Shown here: positions 1 through 10,856 of the stretch, piece by piece
Numbering within the stretch: position 1 is the first letter of the stretch
Layout: each line of letters starts with the position of its first letter
Origin: Beta vulgaris subsp. vulgaris
Lineage: Eukaryota > Streptophyta > Magnoliopsida > Caryophyllales > Amaranthaceae
Reading direction: 5' to 3'
Assembly (NCBI RefSeq): GCF_026745355.1
Contig: NC_079209.1
Coordinates: 4,200,507 to 4,264,506 of the forward strand
DNA length: 64,000 nt
Program-made: the position numbers and the translations under genes
Notes under the pieces: generated by a model
Database searches by the model: none
Told to the model about the DNA's origin: nothing
What the model saw: only the letters and a program-made list of their open reading frames with translations

Positions 1-284
1 AAAAGTAAATAACAAGTTTTCTTTAAAATCCTTTGATTTTTTTTTTTTGCAACAAGGCCCTTGTTAGTGGCTTTCAAACGACTAATCGTTAGTATTTTTA
101 TCATGGTTTGTAGAAATAGCAAGTGTCTTAGATACACAAATAATGATTCTTATAAATGATCAATGGCACTTACTGGGGAAAAAAGGTGAGCACACACTAA
201 TCAATATAACTTTTACTTTTCCTAGATTACAGTTGTACAGTTCGACAAAAATTAAAGTTTAAACACATAATCATGGGTTGGTTT
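1..284. repeat. Dispersed repeat, copy of 46622-46905
   Basis: Non-coding. It aligns by eye, with scattered differences, to 46622-46905, which is the end of the tandem-repeat region just left of the duplication junction at 46959. Both copies share the 'caacaagg..cccttgttagtgg' and 'cataatcatgggttggttt' blocks. Here the similarity stops where the TA microsatellite begins. Confidence 0.75.
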
Positions 285-285
285 G

Positions 286-322
<37 letters not shown>

Positions 323-359
323 ATATAATATACATATATATATATATATATACATATAT

Positions 360-394
<35 letters not shown>

Positions 395-622
395 ACATAT
401 ACATATATACATATATATACATATACATATATATATATATACATATATATATATTATAATATATATATATATATATATACGTATACATATATATATATAC
501 GTATACATATATTATATACGTATATAATATATATATACGTATATATATATATTATATATATATACATATATATACATACATATACATATATGTATATATA
601 TGTATATATATTATATTATATA

Positions 623-658
<36 letters not shown>
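285..658. repeat. (TA)n microsatellite
   Basis: About 370 bp of alternating TA with occasional C or G interruptions (acatat, acgtat). Open frames here read only Tyr/Ile/Met and are artefacts of the repeat. Confidence 0.97.
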
Positions 659-663
<5 letters not shown>

Positions 664-2215
664 TTAAAGAATAAAGTTATATAGCGAACAAATTACACAT
701 TTATTAGAGTTTTAGATCATGACAACATTGAAATAGCGTTTTACTACAAACGAACAACATTAGAATATTATACTATGTAAGTTAGAGTATATATTTTTAC
801 TTCTTCTAAAATATATTTTTCTAGTATACTACTGGAGACTCCTTGAAATATATTTCAAAATAACATATTTTTTATCATATAGTTTGTACGTAGAGCCTAA
901 TATAATGTAAACTAGTTTTTAACCATGCAAAAATGCGCGTGATGTTTTATGTAGATAAAATTTGGATTCATGTATAATGCACGAGAGTTATTTTGTAGAT
1001 ATAACATGTTGCATGATTGTTTTGTTTATTTTTATCCAACTTTATTGAATTCATAAATATTGTTAGAATCCATGCATTTAAAGTTGACAGAATATAAAAT
1101 GTAAAATATATTTCATGATATATAAAATATCCTTTATTACAACATTTTAAACTTTAAAAATCTTAAAATCGTGGTTTATACATTTATAAATACGTTAATG
1201 AAACAAATAATACATCAAAATGCGTGGGAATTTTTCGTTTTATAGTTTCAAGATTTTATGACGTTTCTCCAAAATCATGGTTTAAACATTAGATCATGAT
1301 TTAAAGTGTGTATAATCATATCGTGTATAAAAGATATATTCTAAAACGGGCTTATGACACTTGCATTCAGATGTAGCTAATGTCATGGAGGAACATGTGA
1401 CCAACGTTTTTTCGAAAAAAGTTAATTGAAGAAGCTTTCGCTCTGCTCATTGCTTCATGCTGAGGCTCATATAAAATCACTATTCGAACCACTACTGGTA
1501 CTTATTCATGCAACTACTTTAGTTCCCTGTGTACACAATCCCACTGAGCCCCTCTCTCTTGTTGTCTTGCACCACCGAGAATTATGACATGCGTGATATA
1601 TAAAATAATTTTGACAGATTGTACAATATAAGAGAGTGATTCTACTAAAATGAGAATTCAGTAGCATGTCACAAAATCTTTTCATATTATTTTCGTTATA
1701 TTTACTTGTTTTGTAGTCTTGTAAGTTGAAAATAAAAAGAAGAGAGAGTATGCAAGTGGCTCATCAATTATTTGCTAAATAAGAGAGAGTATGCAAGTGC
1801 GTGATTTATTGTTTTTTAATAGGACTGATAATGTGGCCGGTTATGACATAGTGCAAAGAAGTAATGGGTCCATATGGTGGGGAAATTAGGTAATAGAATA
1901 ATATATATTCTTGCCAATAATGGAATAAAGTAGAAACTGGAAGGACTTTATGGAGCACCCATAAACGGAAAGTGGGATGAACTTGATTGAGTGGAGGAAA
2001 ATAAAAGAAACAATCAAATCACTGTGATTTCCTGCTAAAAATTATCAATCACATCATGTTATATTAAGAGTCCATTATGTTTAGGTTAATCAGAAGAGTA
2101 CTATATAAATCGTATAATTAACCTTTGCCTTTATTATTCTATAATATGTACACTCTCTCCTAAAGATAATAAAAACGTTTCTCCCCTACCTATGAAGTAG
2201 CTAAAACATTATTAG
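659..2215. other. Non-coding AT-rich stretch
   Basis: No reading frame, RNA gene or recognisable transposon end was seen. The only local structure noticed is a direct repeat of 'agagagagtatgcaagtg' near 1742 and 1781, about 40 bp apart. Confidence 0.6.
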
Positions 2216-3086
2216 TGTTACCACCATTATTTTTAGATGTATGATAGCATTTATTATGCTACATTGTATTAGACCTCAAAAGGTTTAATATCACCTTAGT
2301 ATGAACGTCCAATTATAGTATAAAGCCCATTGGATGAAGTCAACGTAAGTCAAAGTCAATCAAGATCATCATGAGATGAAAGTCAAAGAATGACAAAGAT
2401 ACAAGCAGTTAAAGAGTAATCATGAGATGAATCCACATAAGGGAGAACGTGCAAAGCTACGATTATTCAGCGCCAGAAGATGGCTAAGATTTGAATCAAT
2501 GATGATTCAAATGTTTTTCTTCCAAGAAGGTATGGAAGTTACGTATCACATTGGCTTATAAATAGAAGAAGGATCATCAAGCAGAGGAGACAATCAACAT
2601 ATCACGCAACAACTTGCAATTGCTCTTTTCTTAGCGTAGCCTAGCCTTAGCCTAGCCAACCCCCTTCCGTAGTTATAATTTAGTTTATTAGATTTAGAAC
2701 ATGTCCTGGTGCCAAGTTTTGTAATTCTCCGATTGAAGCAAGAAACTATGGAGGTAACAATCTTCGTGTTTTCCCTTTAATTGTCCATCCTGCCTTATTC
2801 TCATGCGTGTGTTGTGAAATCTTTTCTAAAGTTTGTGGTATGAATGGAAATGTTTTGCTTTAATTAACAGATTAATTATTGCTTGCTCTATTTATTGCAT
2901 TTCGCCTGAATTTCATAGGCCTTGTAGTTTGATCATTCATTAAATTGCAACAAAGTACATTGGCAAGGTTTTATCTATTTAAAATCGGTGACCCCTAGGG
3001 ACTAAGTCTCCTGTGGCATTCAATATCAAATTATTGAATGTGCATTGACTTGTTTGTAAACTTAACAAACTGATTTTGCGTCAACA
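2216..3086 (+). mobile_element. Solo LTR, 871 bp
   Basis: It begins TGTTACC and ends GCGTCAACA, and is flanked by a perfect 5-bp target duplication ATTAG (2211-2215 and 3087-3091). A TATA box (TATAAATA, 2557-2564) lies in the plus direction. No primer-binding site or coding region follows, so this is a solo LTR left by recombination. The family was not assigned. Confidence 0.8.
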
Positions 3087-3091
3087 ATTAG

Positions 3092-3866
3092 TGAATCACA
3101 TTTAATCTTATGTTTATTGTTATTTAATTCTTTGTTGCTTTATGCATCTATGATAACAACTTGTTATACTAGACGATACATCAAGTGAAATATAGATAAT
3201 CTCTACGTGCTTAGTCAGTTACTGATGTACCCTACACAGCCCTACCATCCTGTAAGTTATCATCATATAATAGTTTCTTTCAATATGAGGATGTCTATAT
3301 TTATTTAGAAGATATTGTCTCCTATAAGTGTATACTCTATCTATCTTTATATTTATATTTAGATTATCACCCCAAGTTAATTATTATCACCAATAAGTAA
3401 TAATGTATGATTAGGAGGCTTGAATTGACTAATAGTTTAAAATAATTAATGCTACTAATGAAGTCATTTTTTATGCTTGGCTCGTGAATCTTATCAGTAT
3501 TTGGACAGAGTATTATGAAGTACTCCTACGTATTAAGTTTGGTGTAAAAAGTCAAACCATTTGATGCCAAATCACGAGAGTATTTTTTTTGTTGAATTTT
3601 AAATGAAAAATTGAAATCACTTTAAGCTTAAATTTAATTTCTTTTGTGAGTTTGAAATCAATATTAATTGTTGTCACCTTTTCCAAAGAAAGTAATTAGT
3701 CTAGTTATTTTTTAATGATTTCAAATTTCATGTGTAGATTTCTTCCCCTCTTGCTCTCGTGATTTGGAGAAAACAAAGCGCTATTTTTGTCGTCAATGAA
3801 ACTTAAAAGTTTTAGAAAATATTTAAAATCTTTTTTGCTACCAAAATCTCATTAAGAAAACATATT
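3092..3866. repeat. Local repeat module, copy a (left part)
   Basis: Non-coding module that recurs at 13090-14386, 15453-15518 plus 17300-17910, 20141-20812 and, partially, at 9640-10160 and 22600-23092. Markers are 'tagacgatacatcaagtg', 'aggaggcttgaattgac' and 'gtcaaaccatttgatgcc'. This copy is split by the Copia element at 3867 and resumes at 8836-8945. Confidence 0.8.
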
Positions 3867-4014
3867 TGTCAATTGTTGCTAGGTTAAACTTTTGTTGTGT
3901 TTCTCATTCATTGATCAACAATATATAGTACAGACTATTTAGGAAACTAAATCATCGGCCCGAAGGCAATACATCAATCACATATATCTTTCCTAAACTA
4001 TATATGGCTCAATA
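3867..4014 (-). repeat. 3' LTR of the Copia element
   Basis: 148 bp, identical by eye to 8683-8830. In element sense it begins TATTGAGCC and ends AATTGACA. The ends are therefore TA...CA rather than TG...CA, and the target duplication fits only that boundary. Confidence 0.93.
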
Positions 4015-4021
4015 CCCCCCC
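4015..4021 (-). promoter_or_regulatory. Polypurine tract
   Basis: Seven Gs in element sense lie directly against the 3' LTR. The TGA stop of pol (4024-4022) abuts the G-run, so there is no 3' untranslated spacer. Expected role: primer for plus-strand DNA synthesis. Confidence 0.85.
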
Positions 4022-6115
4022 TCAAGTTGGAGCATGAGGATCATAAATGCCCAACTTGCCAAGAAGTGTATCAAACTGAAGCTTCCCAAGAGCTTTGGTG
4101 AAGATATCGGCAAGCTGCTCCGTAGTATGCACGTAGGAGGGAGCGATAAGGCCATCAGTGATAGCATCCCGAACAAAATGACAGTCAACCTCAATATGTT
4201 TAGTGCGCTCATGAAACACAGGATTTTTAGCAATGTGGAGGGCAGATTGACTATCACAAAAGAGACGAATGGCCGTAGGATGATGAATACCCAAACTCAA
4301 TAAGAGACCTTTTAACCATTTCAGCTCACATGTAACAGCAGCCATAGAGCGATATTCGGCCTCAGCAGAAGAACGAGATACAGTTGCCTGCTTCTTGGTC
4401 TTCCAAGCAATGGGAGAAGCACCAAGAAAGACAAGCCAGCCGCTAAGAGAACGGCGAGTGAGAGGACAAGCTGCCCAATCAGAATCACACCAACCTGATA
4501 ATGTCAAGTCACAATCGGCCCGAAGAAGGATACCCTGGCCGGGGGTACCCTTTAAGTAGCGAACAACTCGTAGGGCAGCCTCCCAATGATCAACACGGGG
4601 GGCCTGCATGAACTGGGATAAAATATGAACAGAATATGCCAAATCTGGACGAGTGACAGAAAGATATATAAGACGACCAACCAGACGTCGGTAGGACTCA
4701 GGATCATCAAGAAGTGAACCAGTAGCGAGAGCAAGTTTATGATTTTGCTCAATAGGGAATGTAGCGGGCTTGGAACCCAAGAGACCTGCCTCAGAAATAA
4801 TGTCCAAGGTGTACTTTCGCTGACATAGAAAGACACCAGAAGCACTACGAGCCACCTCAATACCAAGGAAATACTTTAAAGGACCCAAGTCCTTCATTTT
4901 AAAACAATCAGAGAGATAGGCCTTAAAGGCCAACAAAGCAGCGGAATCATTCCCAGCAACAATGAGATCGTCCACATACACCAATACATTAATCTGAATA
5001 GAACCCTGAGTGAGAGTAAACAAAGAATAATCAGAGTAAGACTGAAGGAAGCCATACCCACGAAGAGCAGAAACGAGTTTGGCGAACCAACAGCGGGGAG
5101 CCTGTTTGAGGCCATAAAGTGATTTGCGAAGACGACAAACCATGTTAGGATGAGAAGATTCAAAACCCGGAGGAAGTTTCATGTACACTTCCTCATCCAA
5201 GTCACCGTGAAGGAAAGCATTGTGAACATCCATTTGATGAAGTTCCCAGTTTTTAGCAGCAGCAATAGCGAGAAAAGCTCGTACAGTAACCATTTTGGCG
5301 ACAGGAGCAAAAGTCTCAGTGTAATCAATTCCTTCCTTTTGGTGATTGCCAAGGACCACCAAACGAGATTTCTGACGATCAAGATTACCAGCCGAATCAA
5401 ATTTGTTTCGGTAGACCCATTGACTACCAAGAGCACGCTTGCCAGGAGGCAAAGGTTCCATAGTCCACGTGCCATTCTCCTCTAAAGCTCGAATCTCATC
5501 AAGCATGGATTGTCGCCAACCTGCATCCTGCATAGCCTCCTTAAAGGATTTTGGCTCCGATATAGATGTGAGAGAAGCAATAAACTTTCGATATTTCACA
5601 GAAAAACTTTGACAATTAATGTAATGTGCAATAGGATAGGAGGTACCTGAGGAATGCCGAGGAGCATCTGAAGAAGAAGAAGGACTGTCAGTTTGAATAG
5701 TGTTCGTCACATAATCACGTAAGAGTATAGATGGAGTTTTTGTACGCTGGCCACGCCCTAAGGCAGGGGGCTGATCTGGTGGGCCAGGAGAGGATACGGG
5801 AGGCTCAGACGAGGAAGGAGAAGAAGATGGGCTGCTGGGGACGTGAGGTCCAAGAGAGATGCTGTCCGTGTGGGCCGAAGAAGAAGGAGCCGGTGGAGTT
5901 TGGGCCAGAGAAGGAGAAGAGTGAGTGGGAGTAGAGCTGGGCGGTTGGGCCGAATGAGGTTGGACGTGAGGTCCAGAATTGAGGATAGAAGGAGAAGGAG
6001 GGCGCTGGTCCGTTTGGGCCGAATTTGATGGGACGTGAGGTCCAGAAGTTGATGTAGAGGGAGAAGAAGCGAGCTGTTGTGGTTGGGCCTGATTAGAGAG
6101 AGCCGTAGGTGAAGT
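4022..6115 (-). pseudogene. Copia pol, second half: linker, reverse transcriptase, RNase H
   Basis: It lies in the same frame as 6116-8665. The frame is open from just after the TAA at 6118-6116 through to the TGA at 4024. The first in-frame Met is at 5710 (562 residues from there), but it is not a natural start. The upstream part (6115-5711) is a Ser/Pro/Gln-rich linker. Counted from the Met at 5710: reverse transcriptase from about residue 55, first catalytic Asp near 161 (QMDVHNAF), YVDD at 245-248, RNase H from about 400 with DSDW (409-412), AEAEY (near 450) and CDSQS (485-489). All key residues look present. It replicates the element with the Gag-integrase half and would normally be made as part of that polyprotein. 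As sequenced, the stop separates the two parts unless it is read through. Confidence 0.92.
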
Positions 6116-8665
6116 TTATGGAAGGAGAGGAGATTCAGGAATTGATGAAGGAGGGTCAAAATCTGCAAAGTCTAAATGAATAGTGTCATGTTGAGGAACA
6201 AGAGTGGAAGGGTCAATGTTGACATCTTCCGGATCACAAAAAGGGAACGTTTCCTCAAAAAATTTGACATCTCTAGAAACAAAAAATTCTTTTGTGTCAA
6301 GATCAAAGAGTTTCCAACCCTTTTTACCCAAAGGATATCCCACAAACATGCATTTGCGACTACGACTAGCAAATTTATCCCCTTTAGATTTATGATTGTG
6401 AGCAAAACATAATGAGCCAAAGACTTTGATAGCATCATAAGAGGGGGGATGACCAAAGAGAAGTTCGTAGGGAGTTTTGTTGTTAAGTAAAGGAGTGGGG
6501 GTACAATTAATGAGATGAGCAGCTGTGAGAATGCTCTCACCCCAAAAATAAATAGGAAGATTAGCATGAAAACGCAGAGCCCTACCCACATTTAATATAT
6601 GTTGATGTTTACGTTCTACCCGACCATTTTGTTGTGGAGTGGCAACACATGAAGTTTGAAAGAGAATGCCATTAGCAGTGAAATAATCATGAAGACAATT
6701 GAATTCAGTGCCATTATCACTTTGCACAATTTTAATAGAATGAGAAAACTGACGATCAATCATAGCAATGAAAGCCATAAACATGGTAAAAACTTCAGTT
6801 TTGTCAACTAACAAATAAACCCAAACAGCACGGGAATAATCATCAACTAGAGTAAGGAAATAACGAGCGCCACAAGAAGACACATGTCTATATGGGCCCC
6901 ACAAATCACAATGAACTTTTTCAAACATACGACTTGCTTTATGATCACTAATTGGAAATTTAGTGCGAGGATGTTTAGCACGAAAACACACCTCACAACC
7001 TTTATTCAAACAACCAGGCAAAGAAAGAACAGGAGGGATAAGTTTTAGAATTTTCTCGGAAGGATGACCCATGCGATGATGCCACAGAGTCAAGGAAGGA
7101 GAAGCTTCGGCGACAGAAACATGATGTATATGAGTCCCACCACCAAAGAAGTACAGTCCATCCCTTCTAACAGCCGCTCCAATCAGATTCCTCGACGGGT
7201 CCTGTATAGCACAAACATTAGAATTGAATTGAACAACACAATTCATTGTCGCAGTTAATTGAGAAACAGAAAGCAAATTGCAACGTAAATTAGGGACAAA
7301 GAGAACATGTGTGAGAGTAATAAGGTCGGATAACCGAACTGAACCCTCTTTGTGAGCCATAACAACGGCACCATTAGGAAGACCCACAGGACAAGCATCA
7401 ATGCACACAACATCAAATAATTGAGAAACATCACCAGTCACATGATTAGAAGCACCAGTATCCACAATCCATGCAGTAGAAGGAAACATACCATGGAGAC
7501 GATCATCAGAAATTTTTGAATTACCCAAAAGGCCTGCAATAGCTTTCCATTGGTCTGCTGTAAATAAGGTGGATGAAGAAGCAGTAGCTCCAACCACCGC
7601 GGAGCTACTCACGGTGCTGGCTGCATTAGCGCGGAGAGGAGCTCCACGGCCACGCGGAGTAGAGGAGGCAGCAGCTGGAGTGTTGGAACGAGAGCCTCCA
7701 CGGCCAGCAGAGGCTTGCTGCCTTTCTTCCCACCACGCGGGGTAACCCACAAGCTCAAAACAAGAGCCAATCTCATGTCCCGTCTTCTTGCAGTGAGTGC
7801 AAAGAAGATGGGATTTGTCCTCCCTGACCTTAGGCCGAGAGTGAGAAGCAGGAGTGCTGCCACGCGGAGCGGTACGCAAAGCAAAACTAACAACATCCGG
7901 GGAAGGATCAGATGTGGTTTGAGCCAACCGAACACGTTCGGCTTGAACAACTAGTTGGTATGCTCGATCGAGAGAAGGCAAGGGATCTTGCGAGAGTATA
8001 TTGGTGCGAACCGAGCCATAAAAATCAGCGTCCAAACCCATTAAAAATTGATGCAATTTACGTGTGGCACGACGATGTTCATGCAAACTACCGGCCGTAC
8101 ATGAAGAACAACAAGTACATGCAATAATCGGTTCATGTTGATGTAATTCTTCCCATAAAACATTAAGTTTACCATAATAAGAAGCCACAGTCATAGATTT
8201 TAATTGTTGGCAGTGAGCAAGGGATGAAGTAAGCTGTTGAATTCTTGGTCCATTGGCCATAGCAAAACGAGATTGAAGAGAATCCCATAAACGCTTTGCG
8301 TCACGGTATTTTGAGAGCGTACCTTTGATCTCCGGAGAGATTGTGTTCATAAGCCAAGATATGAGCATGGCTTGGATAGTGCTCCAGTCAGACGCCGTGC
8401 ACGGTGGTGATGGGGAAGAAATAGTGCCATCAAGAAAGACAAACTTACGTCGAGCCTCGAGCGCCATCTGCACATCGGACGCCCATTGATCATAGTTATC
8501 GGCCGTGAGACGTGTGGGGGTTATAAAGTCACCTGGTCTGTCTTGAGGACCAAGAAAGAAAGGTGATGTAGGAGGAATAGGTAAGGGCGGGGTTAAGGGT
8601 GGCGTTGCGACGGCAGATTCACCATCGCCAGCCATGATGAAGATAATGTTGAGGGTATGCGGCAC
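6116..8665 (-). CDS. Copia Gag-protease-integrase polyprotein, first half
   Basis: 849 residues ending in TAA at 6118-6116. Domains in order: UBN2-type Gag (about residues 45-250), zinc knuckle C289-C292-H297-C302, aspartic protease with VDTG at 401-404, GAG-pre-integrase with an HHCC zinc site (H530, H534, C557, C560), and integrase core with D587, D650 and E684. The protein would package element RNA, process the polyprotein and insert the cDNA. The second Met (residue 11, codon at 8635-8633) begins a more typical MAG... N-terminus and may be the real start. It lies about 30 bp downstream of the primer-binding site. The stop falls after the integrase C-terminal region, in the linker before reverse transcriptase, a place where Copia elements normally read straight through. 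It is most likely a nonsense mutation. Confidence 0.92.
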   Translation of the reverse strand: MPHTLNIIFIMAGDGESAVATPPLTPPLPIPPTSPFFLGPQDRPGDFITPTRLTADNYDQWASDVQMALEARRKFVFLDGTISSPSPPCTASDWSTIQAMLISWLMNTISPEIKGTLSKYRDAKRLWDSLQSRFAMANGPRIQQLTSSLAHCQQLKSMTVASYYGKLNVLWEELHQHEPIIACTCCSSCTAGSLHEHRRATRKLHQFLMGLDADFYGSVRTNILSQDPLPSLDRAYQLVVQAERVRLAQTTSDPSPDVVSFALRTAPRGSTPASHSRPKVREDKSHLLCTHCKKTGHEIGSCFELVGYPAWWEERQQASAGRGGSRSNTPAAASSTPRGRGAPLRANAASTVSSSAVVGATASSSTLFTADQWKAIAGLLGNSKISDDRLHGMFPSTAWIVDTGASNHVTGDVSQLFDVVCIDACPVGLPNGAVVMAHKEGSVRLSDLITLTHVLFVPNLRCNLLSVSQLTATMNCVVQFNSNVCAIQDPSRNLIGAAVRRDGLYFFGGGTHIHHVSVAEASPSLTLWHHRMGHPSEKILKLIPPVLSLPGCLNKGCEVCFRAKHPRTKFPISDHKASRMFEKVHCDLWGPYRHVSSCGARYFLTLVDDYSRAVWVYLLVDKTEVFTMFMAFIAMIDRQFSHSIKIVQSDNGTEFNCLHDYFTANGILFQTSCVATPQQNGRVERKHQHILNVGRALRFHANLPIYFWGESILTAAHLINCTPTPLLNNKTPYELLFGHPPSYDAIKVFGSLCFAHNHKSKGDKFASRSRKCMFVGYPLGKKGWKLFDLDTKEFFVSRDVKFFEETFPFCDPEDVNIDPSTLVPQHDTIHLDFADFDPPSSIPESPLLP

Positions 8666-8670
8666 ACACT

Positions 8671-8682
8671 AGCCTGATACCA
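8671..8682 (-). promoter_or_regulatory. Primer-binding site, initiator Met tRNA
   Basis: In element sense TGGTATCAGGCT, directly against the 5' LTR. It matches the usual plant Copia site TGGTATCAGAGC for the tRNA-iMet 3' end through TGGTATCAG and departs from it after that. Confidence 0.88.
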
Positions 8683-8830
8683 TGTCAATTGTTGCTAGGT
8701 TAAACTTTTGTTGTGTTTCTCATTCATTGATCAACAATATATAGTACAGACTATTTAGGAAACTAAATCATCGGCCCGAAGGCAATACATCAATCACATA
8801 TATCTTTCCTAAACTATATATGGCTCAATA
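8683..8830 (-). repeat. 5' LTR of the Copia element
   Basis: 148 bp, identical by eye to 3867-4014. It is followed by the target duplication ATATT (8831-8835). It carries the promoter for the element by family knowledge; a TATATA stretch is visible, but no initiation site is proven. Confidence 0.93.
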
Positions 8831-8835
8831 ATATT

Positions 8836-8945
8836 ACATGTTTATTTGGTAATTGGTATCAAAGACTAATAACGTGTATCAAACACACTTTTTAAATATC
8901 ACACTAGTGACGGCCCCGTGTTATTACTTTTCGTAACTTTTTATC
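8836..8945. repeat. Local repeat module, copy a (right part)
   Basis: Resumption of the module interrupted by the Copia element. 'atcaaagactaataacgtgt' and 'ctttttatccag' match 14280-14370. Confidence 0.75.
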
Positions 8946-9011
8946 CAGGGAGGAAAAATTGACGTAATAACATGATAAGTAATTGCATGATTTTTGAAAA
9001 ATAAACCCTTA

Positions 9012-9236
9012 GTGTTTGGTTCATATATAATTCTCGTATGAAGTATGAGTTTAGAATGAGCAAAACTCATGAGTCAGACCTAATGTTTGTTTAATAAATT
9101 GATAGATTTAAAGTCCATATATGAAACTCATAAGATATGGGGTTTAGAAATGCAAAGGGAAGGTGGGTATGACTCATACCAATACAGTAGGTATCAAATA
9201 AAAGAAAAAAGTTCATTTCCAAATAAAACCAAACAC
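9012..9236. mobile_element. MITE-like element
   Basis: Bounded by GTGTTTGGTT and AACCAAACAC as terminal inverted repeats. A related sequence lies in inverted orientation at 29399-29640 and 52487-52735 (shared 'tatcaaataaaag' and 'accaaacacatg' blocks). A target duplication is not clear. Possibly a PIF/Harbinger or hAT MITE. Confidence 0.5.
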
Positions 9237-9364
9237 ATGGTATTAGGTATCAAGTTTCAAACCTATATCGAGTAAAAAAAAAGTTTCAAACCTATACAAC
9301 ATTCGTCTCATTTATTTGAGTTGTAGAAAATTTTGAAAATATTTTCATCACAGAAAGCTCTAAT

Positions 9365-9640
9365 TAAGAATACATATTAAATTTTTATATTATAGTGCTT
9401 TTTTTTTTCCCTATTTTGTGATCAAACTTTAAATTTCTTGACCAAATATTCTCATTTATATACGTAAAAAAACATATTCATGTGGCATTTTACTATGTTC
9501 GCCTCAATGTATAGTTTTATAATATCAATTTTTTATATTTTTATCAAATAAAAAATTAAATATATCGAAGGTCAAAGGTGTGTCTTGGAGACTATTTAAA
9601 AAAACAAGCAAGCATTATATTATGAAATAGTTATTATCAG
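9365..9640. mobile_element. Decayed Stowaway-like MITE
   Basis: Same body as the element at 22341-22598 ('ttgaccaaatattctca', 'gttcgcctcaatgtatag', 'atatcgaaggtcaaa'). The outer inverted repeats have eroded. Confidence 0.6.
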
Positions 9641-10160
9641 TTATAACTAATGATGTATGATCAGAGGCTTGAATGGAAGCCCTCAAAAAGGGGGGATGAA
9701 TTGACTAATACTATAAAATAATTGATACAACTAATAAAGTCAATTTTAATGCTTAGGTCGTGAGAATTTTATAAAAATTCAGGTCATTATGAAATATGTA
9801 TCAAGTTTGTTGTCGAAAGTCAAACCTTTTGATGCTAGTATTAACTACTCTAGATTCCTTCATGTGTCTCACAATGTAGTTCATATTTTAATTGTTATTT
9901 TAGATGTCCTTAAAATTGTTTTTATTTATATTTTTTACCTTAATTATTTACTTTTTCGTAATTCCTATCAGCTGTTTTTTTCATTTAAGTTAATTTTATT
10001 GGTTGAAACAATCAAAATAGTTTACCTAAAATTTTAATTAATACTATTTTGCTTTTTTCACAAAGTCAAAGGAAAAATCATTTATGTACTTATATAAATA
10101 CACCAATATGAAACGGAAAAGTAGTAAATTACAATAACAGTATGGACTTTTCTTATTGAA
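9641..10160. repeat. Local repeat module, partial copy e
   Basis: Similar to the module at 13370-13880 and 22610-22870: 'gatgtatgatcagaggcttg', 'gtcaaaccttttgatgc' and 'cttattgaagcttacaacac' recur. Non-coding. The 270 bp that follow (10161-10430) hold nothing recognised. Confidence 0.65.
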
Positions 10161-10434
10161 GCTTACAACACTATGTATAAAGTTAACTTATGAGAAATAT
10201 TAATTACCTATTGCTGCCCCTTAATTGCATCAATATGTAGAAGTTATCTCGAAGAGAACTGAAAAACCATGAATTTTATTTAGTTTATGAGTTGATGGAC
10301 TTGTAATAATATTTTTGTAAATTTGCCTATGGGCGCATGAATATTTTATGCATAATTTTTCTTTTAGGTATAAAATTTCAAAATAATTTATGAACATATA
10401 ATTTTATATATGTTAATTTTCTTCTAACATTATG

Positions 10435-10856
10435 AAATTGGAGTTGTGTTTGCTATGGAGACGTTGCAATACGTGTCAATATGAGGTATGGTATTAGTTA
10501 TAGAGACGTTGCAATAGTTAATACGATGGTGTTGCAATATATTTGGAGGCGTTGCAATAGACGCCAAAATGGGACACAATGTGAGTACTAGGAGCGTTGT
10601 AATAACTATTGTGTGGCGTTGCACAAACAATATAGGCGTTCCAATAGGTTTTATAGCTGTTGCAACGATTATTTACACCTATTGCAATGACTATTTCGTA
10701 GCCGTTCCAATAGGCTAAAAAGTCGTTGCAATAGGTCTAATGCAGTGGCAGCAACAACAATGGTTGTTGGACCATTGCAATAGGAGCTATTGCAACAATT
10801 TTTAGCTTTATTGCAACGGATTTTAGGGGTTCCAATAGGTCAATTATGTAGTAGTG
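10435..10856 (+). mobile_element. CACTA-like remnant with TTGCAATAG subterminal repeats
   Basis: The right end reads ...TGTAGTAGTG, i.e. CACTACTACA on the minus strand. Internally a short motif, GTTGCAATAG or close variants, recurs about a dozen times in both orientations, as expected for transposase-binding subterminal repeats. No left terminus was found. Confidence 0.55.

Larger units (their letters stand above)
3867..8830 (-). mobile_element. Near-complete Ty1/Copia retrotransposon
   Basis: A 4964-bp element on the minus strand. It has identical 148-bp LTRs, a 5-bp target duplication ATATT (3862-3866 and 8831-8835), an initiator-Met-tRNA primer site next to the 5' LTR, a G-run polypurine tract next to the 3' LTR, and domains in Copia order: Gag, protease, integrase, reverse transcriptase, RNase H. 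The paralogous module at about 14260 keeps the uninterrupted sequence 'aaacatattaaatgttta', which confirms the insertion point. Short LTRs and a UBN2-type Gag suggest the RE1/Ale-like group (inference). One in-frame stop splits the polyprotein. Identical LTRs imply recent insertion, but 148 bp is too short for a precise date. Confidence 0.95.

Noticed and set aside
227..508. Tyr/Ile-rich open frames
   Set aside because: They are translations of the TA microsatellite. The same applies to 57921-58203 and 59577-59867.
5731..6028. Plus-strand frames within the Copia element
   Set aside because: They are antisense to the Ser/Pro-rich linker of pol.
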